NCBI GenBank assembly: GCA_023387735.1 | Contig: JAEWHP010000041.1 | Location: forward strand, 1-64,000 | Length of the DNA: 64,000 nucleotides | Reading direction: 5' to 3' | Source of the DNA: Pseudomonadota bacterium | GTDB taxonomy: Bacteria > Pseudomonadota > Alphaproteobacteria > Rhizobiales > Xanthobacteraceae | Part shown: piece by piece, positions 7,777-17,045 of the stretch | Layout: the number at the start of each line of letters is the position of its first letter | How positions within the stretch are numbered: position 1 is the stretch's first letter | The notes under the pieces: model-generated | The model's input: only the letters and a program-made list of their open reading frames with translations | The model's database searches: none | What the model was told of the DNA's origin: nothing | Made by a program: the position numbers and the translations under genes

Positions 7777-10500
7777 TTGAAACGATATCGTCCGCATCTG
7801 TTCGTGATGGTCGCGCTGGCAATCATTTTGTCAGGCGGCTGGCATGGCGCGCTTCGCCATGCCCTGGCCGATCTGCGGTTCGCCTGGCAGTCGCGGCAGG
7901 CCAGCGGCGAAATCGTGGTCGTCGCGATCGACGCCCAGTCCATCGACAGGATCGGCGTCTGGCCCTGGCCGCGGCCGCTGTACGCCGAATTGCTCCGGCA
8001 GTTCCAGAAGGCGGGCGCGCACGACATCGCGCTCGATGTCGACTTCTCCACGCCATCAGACGCAGCGTCCGACCGCAACTTCGCGGATGCGCTGGAGAGC
8101 GCCGGCGGATCGGTGGTGCTGCCTTCCTTCCAGCAGCCCCGCACCGACCGGACGACCCTTCACGTCAATCGTCCCCTGAAGCAATTCTCCGAGCACTCGT
8201 GGCCCGCGGTCGTCAATGTCGAGGTCGGGCCCGACGGCCTGGTTCGCCGTTACCCGTTCGGTGAGAAACTGAACGGTGAGTTCGTACCCTCGATGGCCGC
8301 CGTGCTCTCAGGGCAATACGCCGACAAGCGCTCGCCCTTCCTGATCGATTTCAGCATCCGGACTGCTGGCATACCGAAGGTATCGTTTATCGACGTGCTG
8401 CGCGGCGACGAAGCGACGCTGCAAGGACTGAGCGGCAAGAAGGTCATCGTCGGCGGCACCGCACTCGAACTGGGTGATCGCTTCAGCGTACCGAACGGCG
8501 TGATCCTGTCAGGCCCCGTTCTGCAAACGCTGGCGGCGGAATCGCTTCTGCAGAACCGTGCCCTGCAATGGACTTCACCTGTCGTCACGCTGGCGGGGCT
8601 GGTCCTGCTCGGATTGATCATGCTGCTCACGTGGCGTCGTCTCTCCGCTGGCAGACGCGTGGCGATGCTCGCCGTGTTGGCGGTCGGCATCGAGGCCACA
8701 GCCTGCCTGCTACAGGCGGTATTCCCGCTTATCCTGGACACGTCGCTGTTCCACATCGCCATCATCGTCTACATCGTAGCCATCGCGCTCGACGAGATCG
8801 ACATCAGGGATCTGCTGGGGCGGGTCGCCGAGAACCGGTTTCAGCGCGTGGCGATGTCGCTTGGCGACGGCCTGGTCTGCACCGATTCCAATTACCTGAT
8901 CACGGTATGGAATCCCGGCGCGACGGCGATCTTCGGCTATCTGCCGGAAGAGATGATCGGCCGGGCGTTCGACGAGATTTGCGCCCGAGATGAAACCGGC
9001 GCTGCGCCTTCATTCTCGATCAGGAACGTCGCACAGCTCACCGCCGGAACGCTGGTCGAATTCAACGGACGCCGCCGCAACGGCGAAGAGTTTCCGGTCG
9101 AGGCCAGCTTCTCCCGCTGGCAAGGCACCGACGGCATCCAGTTCGGTGCGATCCTGCGCGACATCTCCGTGCGCAAGCGCGAAGCCGAGCGAATTCGCTA
9201 CCTGGCGGAGCACGATACGCTGACGGGCCTCATCAACCGCAATACACTTCATGCCGGATTGGCCACGATGATCTCGCGCGCCGAAGAAGACGGACGCGAG
9301 GTGGCGCTGTTGGTGATCGGCCTGGAGGGCTTCCAGCAGATCAACCACATGCTGGGCCACGCCAGCGGCGATCTCGTGCTGCGCGCCATTTCAGAAAGGC
9401 TGACGAAGGCAATTCCGGCAGCGGGGATGGTCGCGCGACTGAGCGGCGACGAGTTCGCGATCGCGGTTCGGACAACCGATATCGACGAAGACGTCAGCCG
9501 CTTCGCCGACCAGATCGGCGCCAGCTTCAACGCGCCGCTGCTGGCCGGCAACCGCGAGCATCGCGTCAGGGTCAGTATCGGCGCCGCCGTTTTTCCGGAT
9601 GGCGGCCGTAGCGCGGATGAACTACTGAGCAATTCCCATATGGCGCTGAGCCGCGCCAGGGCCACCAGGCGCGGCGGCTATGTGATGTTCGAGGACGCTA
9701 TCCGTCGCGAACTTGAAACCCGCCTCACGCTGGAAGCGGAACTGGCGCAGGCTGCGGAACGCGGCGAGTTCGAATTGTTCTACCAGCCGCAACTGCATCT
9801 GGCCGACAGCCGCCTGATCGGCGCCGAAGCGCTGATCCGCTGGCGTCACCCCCTCCGCGGCCTGGTCTCGCCCGGGGCGTTCATGCCCGTGGTCAACACC
9901 TCCCCGATTTCCGAACGGATCGCCGAATGGGTTCTGCAGACCGCCTGCGCCAAGGCCGCCGCCTGGGAACGTGCCGGTCACAAGCTGCGGATCGGCGTCA
10001 ATCTTTCGCCCTCGCAATTCCGCTCGGGCGACCTTGCCGCTTCGGTCGCGCAGGCGCTGATGCGGACCGGTCTAAGTCCGACCAGCCTCGAACTTGAGGT
10101 CACCGAAGACATCCTGCTGCACGACGAACAGGCCGCGCTGAACACCTTCCTGAAGATTCAGGAACTCGGCGTCCGCATCGTATTCGACGATTTCGGCACC
10201 GGCTTTGCCAGCCTCAGCTATCTGAAGAAATTCCCGCTGGACGGCCTGAAGATCGACAGTTCCTTCGTGTTCGGCCTGCTGGCCAATCCCGACGACGCGG
10301 CAATCGTCAGTTCGACCATCGGGCTTTCCAGGCAATTGGGCCTCTCGGTCATCGCCGAAGGCATCGAAAACCGCGCCACCGCGGACTTCCTCGTTGGCAT
10401 GGGCTGCGAGGAAGGCCAGGGCTATTTCTTCGGGCGACCCATGCCGGCTGACGAATTCGAAGCCAAATTCTTCACCGAGGCGGCCGCCGAGGTGGCCTGA
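7777..10500 (+). CDS. CHASE2-PAS-GGDEF-EAL cyclic-di-GMP signalling protein
   Basis: This 907-residue membrane sensor turns over cyclic di-GMP. The start is TTG. An N-terminal helix (about 8-24) leads into a periplasmic CHASE2 sensor (about 30-260: IVVVAIDAQSIDRIG, then ALDVDFSTPS). Three helices follow (about 267-345), then a PAS domain (about 355-465), a GGDEF domain (about 475-640) and an EAL domain (about 650-895). The GGDEF signature reads SGDEF, a conservative change that some active cyclases carry. The EAL part keeps EALIRWRHP and DDFGTGFASL, so phosphodiesterase activity is likely. It is co-directional with the FecR-domain gene upstream, a neighbour pair I know from other CHASE2 proteins. 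Confidence 0.93.
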   Translation: MKRYRPHLFVMVALAIILSGGWHGALRHALADLRFAWQSRQASGEIVVVAIDAQSIDRIGVWPWPRPLYAELLRQFQKAGAHDIALDVDFSTPSDAASDRNFADALESAGGSVVLPSFQQPRTDRTTLHVNRPLKQFSEHSWPAVVNVEVGPDGLVRRYPFGEKLNGEFVPSMAAVLSGQYADKRSPFLIDFSIRTAGIPKVSFIDVLRGDEATLQGLSGKKVIVGGTALELGDRFSVPNGVILSGPVLQTLAAESLLQNRALQWTSPVVTLAGLVLLGLIMLLTWRRLSAGRRVAMLAVLAVGIEATACLLQAVFPLILDTSLFHIAIIVYIVAIALDEIDIRDLLGRVAENRFQRVAMSLGDGLVCTDSNYLITVWNPGATAIFGYLPEEMIGRAFDEICARDETGAAPSFSIRNVAQLTAGTLVEFNGRRRNGEEFPVEASFSRWQGTDGIQFGAILRDISVRKREAERIRYLAEHDTLTGLINRNTLHAGLATMISRAEEDGREVALLVIGLEGFQQINHMLGHASGDLVLRAISERLTKAIPAAGMVARLSGDEFAIAVRTTDIDEDVSRFADQIGASFNAPLLAGNREHRVRVSIGAAVFPDGGRSADELLSNSHMALSRARATRRGGYVMFEDAIRRELETRLTLEAELAQAAERGEFELFYQPQLHLADSRLIGAEALIRWRHPLRGLVSPGAFMPVVNTSPISERIAEWVLQTACAKAAAWERAGHKLRIGVNLSPSQFRSGDLAASVAQALMRTGLSPTSLELEVTEDILLHDEQAALNTFLKIQELGVRIVFDDFGTGFASLSYLKKFPLDGLKIDSSFVFGLLANPDDAAIVSSTIGLSRQLGLSVIAEGIENRATADFLVGMGCEEGQGYFFGRPMPADEFEAKFFTEAAAEVA

Positions 10501-10604
10501 CGGCGGTCGGCGCCCACGTATGGTGGACGACCGGTTAACACGACCATTCAAATCAATGGATGGCACGATCCGTATTTTCCACTTCTCTCGCCTAACATCG
10601 CACC

Positions 10605-11885
10605 GTGAACGCGATGAAAGCAGGCAGCGCCCGCGGGCGTCGGCGACGAATAAATCGCGAATGGGGATACGGGGAAGTGGTCGATATTGCTGAAGCAGCG
10701 GTAGTCCGTCCTGCATCGAACAAGGATGCCAAGCGAGCATCTGCGCCGGCCGCGAATGCGAACCGCGGTCTGACGCCGCTCGCAGACATCTCCGCGCTCG
10801 CATGGCGCGCGCTCGCTGAGCGCGCCATCGAGCCGAACGGCTATCATCTGGCCGATTGGGAGCTGGCGGTGAACGCAACCGCACGGGGCCGCACCGGTGC
10901 CTCGGCACTTGATGCATGGAGCGATGCTTCGAAACTGATCGGGCTCATGCCGGTCATTTCGATGTGGCGTGCCTACAAGATCCCGCTGCCTGTGCTCGTC
11001 AGCGCCGATCCCTATGGCACGCTTTGCACCCCCCTGCTCGATCACGACGCGGCGGAAGATGCCGTCGCAAGCATTCTGCAACAGGCCCGGCAGGCAGGCG
11101 CCCACGCGCTGATGCTGCGCGACACCTCGCTCGATGGCGCGGCGATGAAAGCCTTCACCAGCGTGCTGCATCGCGACGGCATGGCGCCGCTCGTGCTGCA
11201 ATCGCACGTCCGCGCCTGCCTCGATGCCTCGCGCGACGCCGACGAGGCGCTGCGCGATGCGCTGGGCGCCAAGAAGCTGAAGGAACTGCGCCGCCAGCGC
11301 AACCGCCTCGCCGAACACGGCACCGTCGACTTCGAGGTGGCGCGCACGCCGGCCGAAATGGCCGTTGCGGTCGAAACGTTCCTGAGGCTGGAAGCCAGCG
11401 GCTGGAAAGGCAAACGGGGTACTGCGCTCATACAGGAGGCAGGCGACGCAGCCTTCGTCCGCCGAGCCACTGCGGCGCTGGCCGAGACCGGCCAGTGCGA
11501 GATTGTGACGTTGCGCGCCGGCGAGACCGCGGTGGCCGCCGCGATCGTACTGCGCCACCAGGATCGCGCCTTCTACTTCAAGCTCGGCGTCGACGAGAGC
11601 TTCGCACGATTTTCGCCCGGCGTGCAGCTGACGCTGGACCTGACACGGCATCTCTGCGCCGACCCGGCCATCGTCACGGTCGATTCCACCGCAGCCGCCG
11701 ATCATCCCATGATCAATCCGATCTGGCGCGGCCGCCTTGCTATCGGCGACGTCCTGATCCCGCTGCGGCGCGGCGACCTGGTCGTCCCGCTGGCCCGCGC
11801 TTCGCTCGCGCTGCGTGGCGCAATCCGCGAACCGGCGCGGCGCCTCGTTCATCTGCTTAGAAAAAATCAGGAGAAATCCTCGTGA
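10605..11885 (+). CDS. GNAT-fold acyltransferase, CelD/BcsL-like
   Basis: The family (GNAT_acetyltr_6/BioF2-like, often called CelD) is linked to transfer of acyl or aminoacyl groups during polysaccharide or peptidoglycan synthesis. Up to 426 residues are coded from a GTG at 10605. ATG at 10614 and GTG at 10677 (after GGGGA) are credible alternatives, and the first 25 residues are Arg-rich and atypical. The C-terminal half has the typical block ELRRQRNRLAEHG, then FLRLEASGWKGKRGTAL and an RAFYFKLGVDESFARFSPG acceptor-site motif. The stop overlaps the next gene's GTG by 4 bases, so the two are translationally coupled. The substrate is unknown. Confidence 0.85.
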   Translation: MNAMKAGSARGRRRRINREWGYGEVVDIAEAAVVRPASNKDAKRASAPAANANRGLTPLADISALAWRALAERAIEPNGYHLADWELAVNATARGRTGASALDAWSDASKLIGLMPVISMWRAYKIPLPVLVSADPYGTLCTPLLDHDAAEDAVASILQQARQAGAHALMLRDTSLDGAAMKAFTSVLHRDGMAPLVLQSHVRACLDASRDADEALRDALGAKKLKELRRQRNRLAEHGTVDFEVARTPAEMAVAVETFLRLEASGWKGKRGTALIQEAGDAAFVRRATAALAETGQCEIVTLRAGETAVAAAIVLRHQDRAFYFKLGVDESFARFSPGVQLTLDLTRHLCADPAIVTVDSTAAADHPMINPIWRGRLAIGDVLIPLRRGDLVVPLARASLALRGAIREPARRLVHLLRKNQEKSS

Positions 11886-12826
11886 ACACACTTACATCCG
11901 TCGCGCCCGTGATCACGGCCGATCGTGACGCGCTGCGGCGCGACTTTCCGCTGAAACCGTTCGCGATCCGTCACAGGCTGGCCGGCCATCCGCTGCTGAT
12001 GCTGCCGCGCATCGCCCAGTTGGCCTCCGAACTGCCGCGCGACCTGATCGAATACAATTCCGGCAAGGTCGCGATCAGTCAGGATCCCGACGCGATTCCT
12101 TCCGTGGACCTTGACCCGGTCGAAGTAGTCAAGAGCATCGAAACCGCCGGCGCCTGGATGGTGCTCAAGCGCGTCGAGAACTCGCCGGAATATCGCACCC
12201 TGCTGGAGGACACGCTGCTGTCGGTCGCCCGCGCGCGCGGCTTCAACAGCGTGGCCGACGCCGGCTTCGAGCAGATCGAGGGCTTCCTGTTCGTGTCTTC
12301 GCCGAATTCGACCACGCCGTTCCATCTCGACAGCGAAGACAACTTTTTCGTGCACATCCACGGCGAAAAATACTTCACGATCTTCGACAATGCCGACCGC
12401 TCGATCGTCTCCGACGACGAGATCGAGCGCTCGATGACCAAGCATCGCAACCTGAAATACGACGAGAGCTTTGCGCCTCGCGGCCAGGAATTCCATCTGT
12501 TCGCGGGCGACGGCTGCTACGTGCCTTATCAGTGGCCGCACTGGGTACGTACGGCAGGCTCGTTCTCGATCTCGATGGCGATCACCTGGAAGACGCGCGA
12601 AGTGCGGCGGATGAACGACCTGCACTTCTTCAATTCGATGCTGCGCGGCGTCGGCCTGCCGCAGCAGCCGCCCGGGACGCAGCCGCTGCTCGATACGCTC
12701 AAGCTGGCGTTCTATCGCACCGTCACGACCGCCATCAGGCCGCTGCGCGCCTCCATGGCGATGCGCCGCGTACTGCGGCGGATCGCGCTCGGAAAGCGCG
12801 CCAACTACTACCTGAAGGGCACTTGA
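11882..12826 (+). CDS. JmjC/cupin-type Fe(II) 2-oxoglutarate oxygenase
   Basis: This 314-residue protein belongs to the jumonji-like cupin family (often annotated as 'transcription factor jumonji'). Members are iron- and 2-oxoglutarate-dependent hydroxylases of proteins or small molecules. The metal triad is visible: His148 and Asp150 in FHLDSEDNF and the distal His220 in YQWPHWV. The HGEKYFTIFD stretch after the first motif is typical of the fold. The GTG start overlaps the stop of the acyltransferase gene (GTGA), and an AGGAG lies about 6 bases before it. The tight pairing suggests both act on one product. Confidence 0.85.
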   Translation: MNTLTSVAPVITADRDALRRDFPLKPFAIRHRLAGHPLLMLPRIAQLASELPRDLIEYNSGKVAISQDPDAIPSVDLDPVEVVKSIETAGAWMVLKRVENSPEYRTLLEDTLLSVARARGFNSVADAGFEQIEGFLFVSSPNSTTPFHLDSEDNFFVHIHGEKYFTIFDNADRSIVSDDEIERSMTKHRNLKYDESFAPRGQEFHLFAGDGCYVPYQWPHWVRTAGSFSISMAITWKTREVRRMNDLHFFNSMLRGVGLPQQPPGTQPLLDTLKLAFYRTVTTAIRPLRASMAMRRVLRRIALGKRANYYLKGT

Positions 12827-12847
12827 GGTCAGTCGGCGCGGCGCGCA

Positions 12848-13486
12848 TCACTGCAACGGCGAGTGCGGCGCCGGCAGCATGATGGTCGAGTGCATTTCCT
12901 CGAGGAAACCCGGCCCCTTGCCAAGGAATGCCTGCCAGGCAGGATCCTTCATGGCATTGCCGCGCGCTTCGGCGCGGGCGTTCAGGCTGGGATAGGCCCA
13001 GATGTGGCAGGCCTCGTTCGGCTGCCCGGCTTCGGTGGTCCAGAGGCCCACGATCTTCGAATATTTTTCGCGCTCCGGCAGCACCGCCGTGAACGCATCG
13101 AGCCACTGCTTGAGGCCGCCGGCGGCCTTGCCGCGATAGTTGCGCAGTTCGTAGACGTTACCCGTCGAAGCCGGCGCAACCGGCGCCCGCACCGCGTTCA
13201 TCAGGCGGACTTCCTGACAAACCAGCAAGGGACGGATCAGCGGAACATAGTCGCCGGTCCAGCGCGGATTCCTGGCGAGTTCGGCCCGCAACCGCGCGCG
13301 CTCATCGTAACTATTGTAGCTCCACATGTGCAGGACCTGATTCAGAGGCCCGATCTCGGTCAACCAGTAGCCTTCGAGCTTGCCGTAATCATCCTTGCGG
13401 ATATCGCGCGACACGGTGCTCGCCGCCTTCACCATGTCGCCGAGCGTGCCAGGCTTTACGGTGTAGGTTCGCAGTTCGTAGATCAT
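12848..13486 (-). CDS. NIPSNAP family protein with two tandem domains
   Basis: The ATG at 13486 is preceded by GGGGAGA, so translation starts here although the frame is open further upstream; the product has 212 residues. Two dimeric alpha-beta barrel NIPSNAP units follow each other: residues 1-105 start with MIYELRTYTVKPG and residues 112-212 start with NVYELRNYRGKAAGG. The first unit carries HMWSYNSYDER and the second HIWAYPSLNARAE, the conserved core. The molecular function of bacterial NIPSNAP proteins is not settled. Its stop codon is 22 bases from that of the convergent JmjC gene. Confidence 0.9.
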   Translation of the reverse strand: MIYELRTYTVKPGTLGDMVKAASTVSRDIRKDDYGKLEGYWLTEIGPLNQVLHMWSYNSYDERARLRAELARNPRWTGDYVPLIRPLLVCQEVRLMNAVRAPVAPASTGNVYELRNYRGKAAGGLKQWLDAFTAVLPEREKYSKIVGLWTTEAGQPNEACHIWAYPSLNARAEARGNAMKDPAWQAFLGKGPGFLEEMHSTIMLPAPHSPLQ

Positions 13487-13565
13487 GACGTCTCTCCCCA
13501 AGATTGTTGTTGATTGTTGAACGACACTCACGATCAAACGCCGCACTGCGTTTTGCTGAGAGAGC

Positions 13566-13611
13566 CCCTCACCCCGACCCTCTCCCCGCAAGCGCGGGGC
13601 GAGGGAGAAGA
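13566..13611. repeat. Dispersed GC-rich hairpin repeat
   Basis: The stretch CCCTCACCCCGACCCTCTCC followed by CCCCGC-AAGC-GCGGGG and GAGGGAG is a stem-loop that I remember as a common intergenic repeat in rhizobial genomes. It lies just past the stop of the DsbA/FrnE gene on the minus strand and may serve as its 3' end. Confidence 0.5.
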
Positions 13612-13619
13612 TTGCTCGG

Positions 13620-14285
13620 CTACTCCGCCGCCTGCGCGTTGATTTCGCCGGACACCTGACGGATCGCACGCGCCAGCTGCTCGGCCGGCTGCGCGCCCGA
13701 CACCGCGTATTTCTGCGCGAACACGAAAGTCGGTACGCCGGAGATGCCCTTGTCGGAGGCCTCCTGCGCCTGGCCGGAGATCAGCGCGACGTCCTCGTCG
13801 GTGGCAAGGCGCTTGCGGATATCGTCGGCGTCGAGGCCGATATCGGCCCCGGCCTGCACCAGCACGTTCACATCGGTCAGGTCGCCGCCATCGCGGAAAT
13901 ACAATTCCATCAGGCGCTGCTTCATCTCGGCCGATTTGCCCACCGCCTCGGCCCAGTGGATCAGCCGGTGGCAATCGATCGTGTTGGGCTGGCGCTTCAC
14001 CAGTTCGGGCCGATAAGTCAGCCCCTCCTCGTCAGCAGCGGCGACGACGCGGCCTGCGATGCCCTTATAGGCATCGACCGAGCCGAACTTGGCGGTGAGA
14101 TATTCGTCGCGGCTGATGCCCTCGCGCGGGACCCAGGAATTGAGGAAGAACGGTCGCCAGCGCACTTCAACGGGGACATCCGGCACCAGCGCCAGCGCAT
14201 TCTCGATCCGACGCTTGCCGATATAGCACCACGGGCAGACCACGTCGGAGACGATGTCGATCTTCAATGGTTTCAGGGTGCTCAT
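13620..14285 (-). CDS. DsbA family oxidoreductase, FrnE-like
   Basis: This is a thioredoxin-fold thiol oxidoreductase with the active site CPWC at residues 17-20. It has 221 residues and no signal peptide, so it acts in the cytoplasm, as FrnE-type members do. The start at 14285 is set by GAGGAG six bases upstream; an in-frame ATG at 14291 would touch that site. The all-helical insert is typical of the family, and TYRPELVKRQPNTIDCHRLI and SGVPTFVFAQKYAVSGAQ (cis-Pro loop) confirm it. The gene stands alone between the NIPSNAP gene and the transporter operon. Confidence 0.92.
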   Translation of the reverse strand: MSTLKPLKIDIVSDVVCPWCYIGKRRIENALALVPDVPVEVRWRPFFLNSWVPREGISRDEYLTAKFGSVDAYKGIAGRVVAAADEEGLTYRPELVKRQPNTIDCHRLIHWAEAVGKSAEMKQRLMELYFRDGGDLTDVNVLVQAGADIGLDADDIRKRLATDEDVALISGQAQEASDKGISGVPTFVFAQKYAVSGAQPAEQLARAIRQVSGEINAQAAE

Positions 14286-14507
14286 CGGCATCTCCTCGTG
14301 GGTTGGCTGGAGCCCAAAATAGGCGGAATGAGCCATCGCACAAGGCCGCTGCCCGCATGTCTCGCATCACCCTGCGTATCAGTTGGAGGCGCGGAGGGCG
14401 GCGATGACCGTCGTTTCAGGCCGGAAGGCCCTGTTTGGCGTCTCCGAGCAGGCCGGCGTGCCTTGGTCGCCGACTATGCTGCAGGGCAGCGCGGTCGCGC
14501 GGACGTG

Positions 14508-15212
14508 TCAGGGCGCCAGATACTGCAGCAGCCTCGGATCGTTGCGAACCTCATGCGCCGACCCCGTAAGCGCGACCCTTCCGCGATCGAGGACAAAGGC
14601 CCGGTCCGCGACGCGCAGCGCGAGATCGAGATGCTGTTCCACGATCACGACGGCGATCTCCCTGGCGAGCAGGATCAGGCGCTCGGTGATTTCCTCGATC
14701 ACGCCGATCCAGACGCCTTCGGTGGGCTCATCCAGCAGCAGCACGCGGGGGTTCGACAACAAGGCGCGTCCGATCGCCAACATCTTGCGTTCGCCGCCCG
14801 ACAGCGTGCCGGCCACCTGGTCCATCCGTTGGCCGAGTTTCGGAAAGATCTCCAGCACACGATTGACGGCCTGACTGTCGCGGTTGGTCAGTGCACCGAC
14901 GGCAAGGTTGTCGCGCACCGAGAGCCGGCCGAAGACCGCATGTTCCTGAGGGACGTAGCCGAGGCCGAGGCGAATCCGCCGCTCGGTCGGCAATTGCCCG
15001 ACGCTGCGCGCGTCGAGGCTGACGGAGCCGCCGAGCAGCGGCAATTCACCGACGATGGCCTTCATCAGTGTCGTCTTCCCGGCGCCGTTGCGGCCGAGGA
15101 TGGCGACGCCGCCGCGCCAGGGAACGCCGAGCGTGACGCCGAACAGCACCTGGCTGCGGCCGTAGCCCGCGTCGACATTCTGGATATCGAGATATTTGTC
15201 CTGGTCAGGCAC
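14508..15212 (-). CDS. livF: Branched-chain amino-acid/amide ABC transporter ATPase, LivF type
   Basis: This 234-residue ATP-binding subunit energises the LivHM permease. Walker A GRNGAGKTT, signature LSGGE and Walker B VLLLDEPTEG are all intact. After Walker B the D-loop region reads GVWIG, where LivF proteins normally have GLAP. The start is GTG with AGGAGG 12 bases upstream. The start overlaps the end of the livG gene by 8 bases. It is the last gene of the seven-gene amide locus; no terminator is obvious after it. Confidence 0.93.
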   Translation of the reverse strand: MPDQDKYLDIQNVDAGYGRSQVLFGVTLGVPWRGGVAILGRNGAGKTTLMKAIVGELPLLGGSVSLDARSVGQLPTERRIRLGLGYVPQEHAVFGRLSVRDNLAVGALTNRDSQAVNRVLEIFPKLGQRMDQVAGTLSGGERKMLAIGRALLSNPRVLLLDEPTEGVWIGVIEEITERLILLAREIAVVIVEQHLDLALRVADRAFVLDRGRVALTGSAHEVRNDPRLLQYLAP

Positions 15213-15939
15213 GGCGAAGATAGACCTCCTGAACCCGGGCGCTCGACTGAATATGTTGGACCGTACCGCAATCCAGCACGCTGCCCTGGTCGAGCACGGT
15301 CAGCCGATCGCAGATGTCGCGAATGAAATCGAGATCGTGCTCGACGATGACGAGGGAGCATCGCTTCTTGATCGGCTGCAGCAGTTCGCCGGTGACCCGC
15401 CGTTCCTCGAGGCTCATGCCGCCGGTGGGTTCATCCAGCAGCAGGAGTTTCGGCTCGGGCGCCAGCGCCATCGCGATTTCAAGCCACTGCTGCTGGCCGT
15501 GCGACAGCGCCGAGGCCGGGTCCATCGCGCGATCGACCAGACGGAATTGTTCGAGCATGGCCATGACGCGGTCGTGCAGGATTCCACGGGTGCGCGAAAA
15601 TACCAGCCGGGGAAGCGAGGTCTGCGCCTGCAGCGCCAGCAGGATGTTGTCGTACAGTGTCAGCGCCGGCAGCACGCTGGTGATCTGGAACTTGAGGCTC
15701 ATGCCGGCGCGCGCCCGCTCGGCCGGTGAGGCTTGCGAGATATCGCGGCCGCCAAAGGTCACCGTACCCGATGTCGGGATCTCCGCACCGGCGACGCATT
15801 TCATCAGCGTGCTCTTGCCGGAGCCGTTGGGCCCGATCAGGCCGTGGAATTCGTTCTCTGCAACCGTCAGATCGGCACCGTTCAGGGCGGTGAGCTTGCC
15901 GAATATCTTGACCAGGCCTCGCGCCTCAAGAAGAGCCAT
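15205..15939 (-). CDS. livG: ABC transporter ATPase, LivG type
   Basis: This is the second ATPase of the Liv-type importer, 244 residues. It carries Walker A GPNGSGKST, the signature LSHGQQQWLEIA and Walker B LLLLDEPTGGMS, where GGMS followed by LEERR is the LivG hallmark. It overlaps livM upstream by 11-14 bases and livF downstream by 8 bases, so the three are co-translated. Confidence 0.95.
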   Translation of the reverse strand: MALLEARGLVKIFGKLTALNGADLTVAENEFHGLIGPNGSGKSTLMKCVAGAEIPTSGTVTFGGRDISQASPAERARAGMSLKFQITSVLPALTLYDNILLALQAQTSLPRLVFSRTRGILHDRVMAMLEQFRLVDRAMDPASALSHGQQQWLEIAMALAPEPKLLLLDEPTGGMSLEERRVTGELLQPIKKRCSLVIVEHDLDFIRDICDRLTVLDQGSVLDCGTVQHIQSSARVQEVYLRRA

Positions 15940-16975
15940 GGTCGCCCTTCCCCGGCGGCCGGCCGAAATTGCCGACGCGCTCGCGTTCGCTGAGGATCAG
16001 GCTGACGAGGCCTGCGGGACGAAACAGAATGACAAGCAGCAGCAGGACGCCGAGAATGATCGGCCAGATGTCCTGGTAGCTGTTCGACAACCAGAAACTG
16101 ACCGCCTCGATCGCAATCGTGCCGATCACGGCCCCGATCAGCGTGCCGGAGCCGCCGAACAGGACGTAGAGCACGACCTGGGTCGACATCACCACGCCCA
16201 GAATGTTGGGCCAGACGAAGCCTTCATGGAAGGCGTAGAGGCTGCCGGCGAGCCCTGCAATGGCGCCGGCGAAGGAAAAGATGATCGCCTTGAGGCGTTG
16301 CACCTGATAGCCGAAGAAGGCAATCCGTTGCTCGTTCTCGCGCAGGCCCGCCAGCGCAAGCCCGAACTGCGACCGCACCAGGAAGCGACACAGGAGATAA
16401 ACCAGCACAAGAATGCCGAGCGCCAGATAGTAATAGACCGGCCCCTCGGTGATGTCGTAGCTGCCGAGCGACATCGGGGGAATCGATGGAATGCCGTTCT
16501 GGCCTCCGAGATAGTACCAGCCCCGCGCCACGCGATCCGCCGCGTATGAACCGGTGAGCGTGCCCAGAGATACGAATATCACGCTGGCCGGATGTCGGCC
16601 GAGCAGCAGGAAGCCACCTAGCAGCAAGGCGAACGCCAGCCCGATCAACAGCCCGGCCGGCAGCACCAGCAGGATCGATGTGACGCCGAGATCGCGTGCG
16701 ATCAGGGCGACGCCATATCCGGCGGTGCCGAAGAACACAGCCTGGCCAAAACTCATGATGCCGGCGTATCCCCACACCAGATCGAACGAGAGCGCGAACA
16801 GGCAGAGGATCAGGACCCGCGTCGCATAGATCGTCAGATAATCCTTCAGCACCAGCGGCAGCAGCGCTGCGATCAGCAGTACCAGGATCTCGATGATCGG
16901 AAGCACCTGCCATCGGCGCGAACGGCTGGCATGAAGCGGTAGCCTCAACGGCGTCGTCTGTGTCGTTTCTGTCAT
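15926..16975 (-). CDS. livM: ABC transporter permease, LivM type
   Basis: This inner-membrane permease (349 residues) has eight to ten hydrophobic helices. The LivM core is recognisable: LCLFALSFDLVWGYAGIMSF, GQAVFFGTAGYGVAL, then GLALAGLRENEQRIAFFGY (the loop that contacts the ATPase). The start is taken at ATG 16975. The C-terminus is charged and overlaps livG. It follows the solute-binding protein gene after 70 bases. Confidence 0.95.
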   Translation of the reverse strand: MTETTQTTPLRLPLHASRSRRWQVLPIIEILVLLIAALLPLVLKDYLTIYATRVLILCLFALSFDLVWGYAGIMSFGQAVFFGTAGYGVALIARDLGVTSILLVLPAGLLIGLAFALLLGGFLLLGRHPASVIFVSLGTLTGSYAADRVARGWYYLGGQNGIPSIPPMSLGSYDITEGPVYYYLALGILVLVYLLCRFLVRSQFGLALAGLRENEQRIAFFGYQVQRLKAIIFSFAGAIAGLAGSLYAFHEGFVWPNILGVVMSTQVVLYVLFGGSGTLIGAVIGTIAIEAVSFWLSNSYQDIWPIILGVLLLLVILFRPAGLVSLILSERERVGNFGRPPGKGDHGSS

Positions 16976-17045
16976 CAAGTTGCCAGCAAATTCGCCCCTC
17001 GGTTTGCAGCGACGGGTCGCCGCTGCCGCGTGTTCGGCACTGAAC

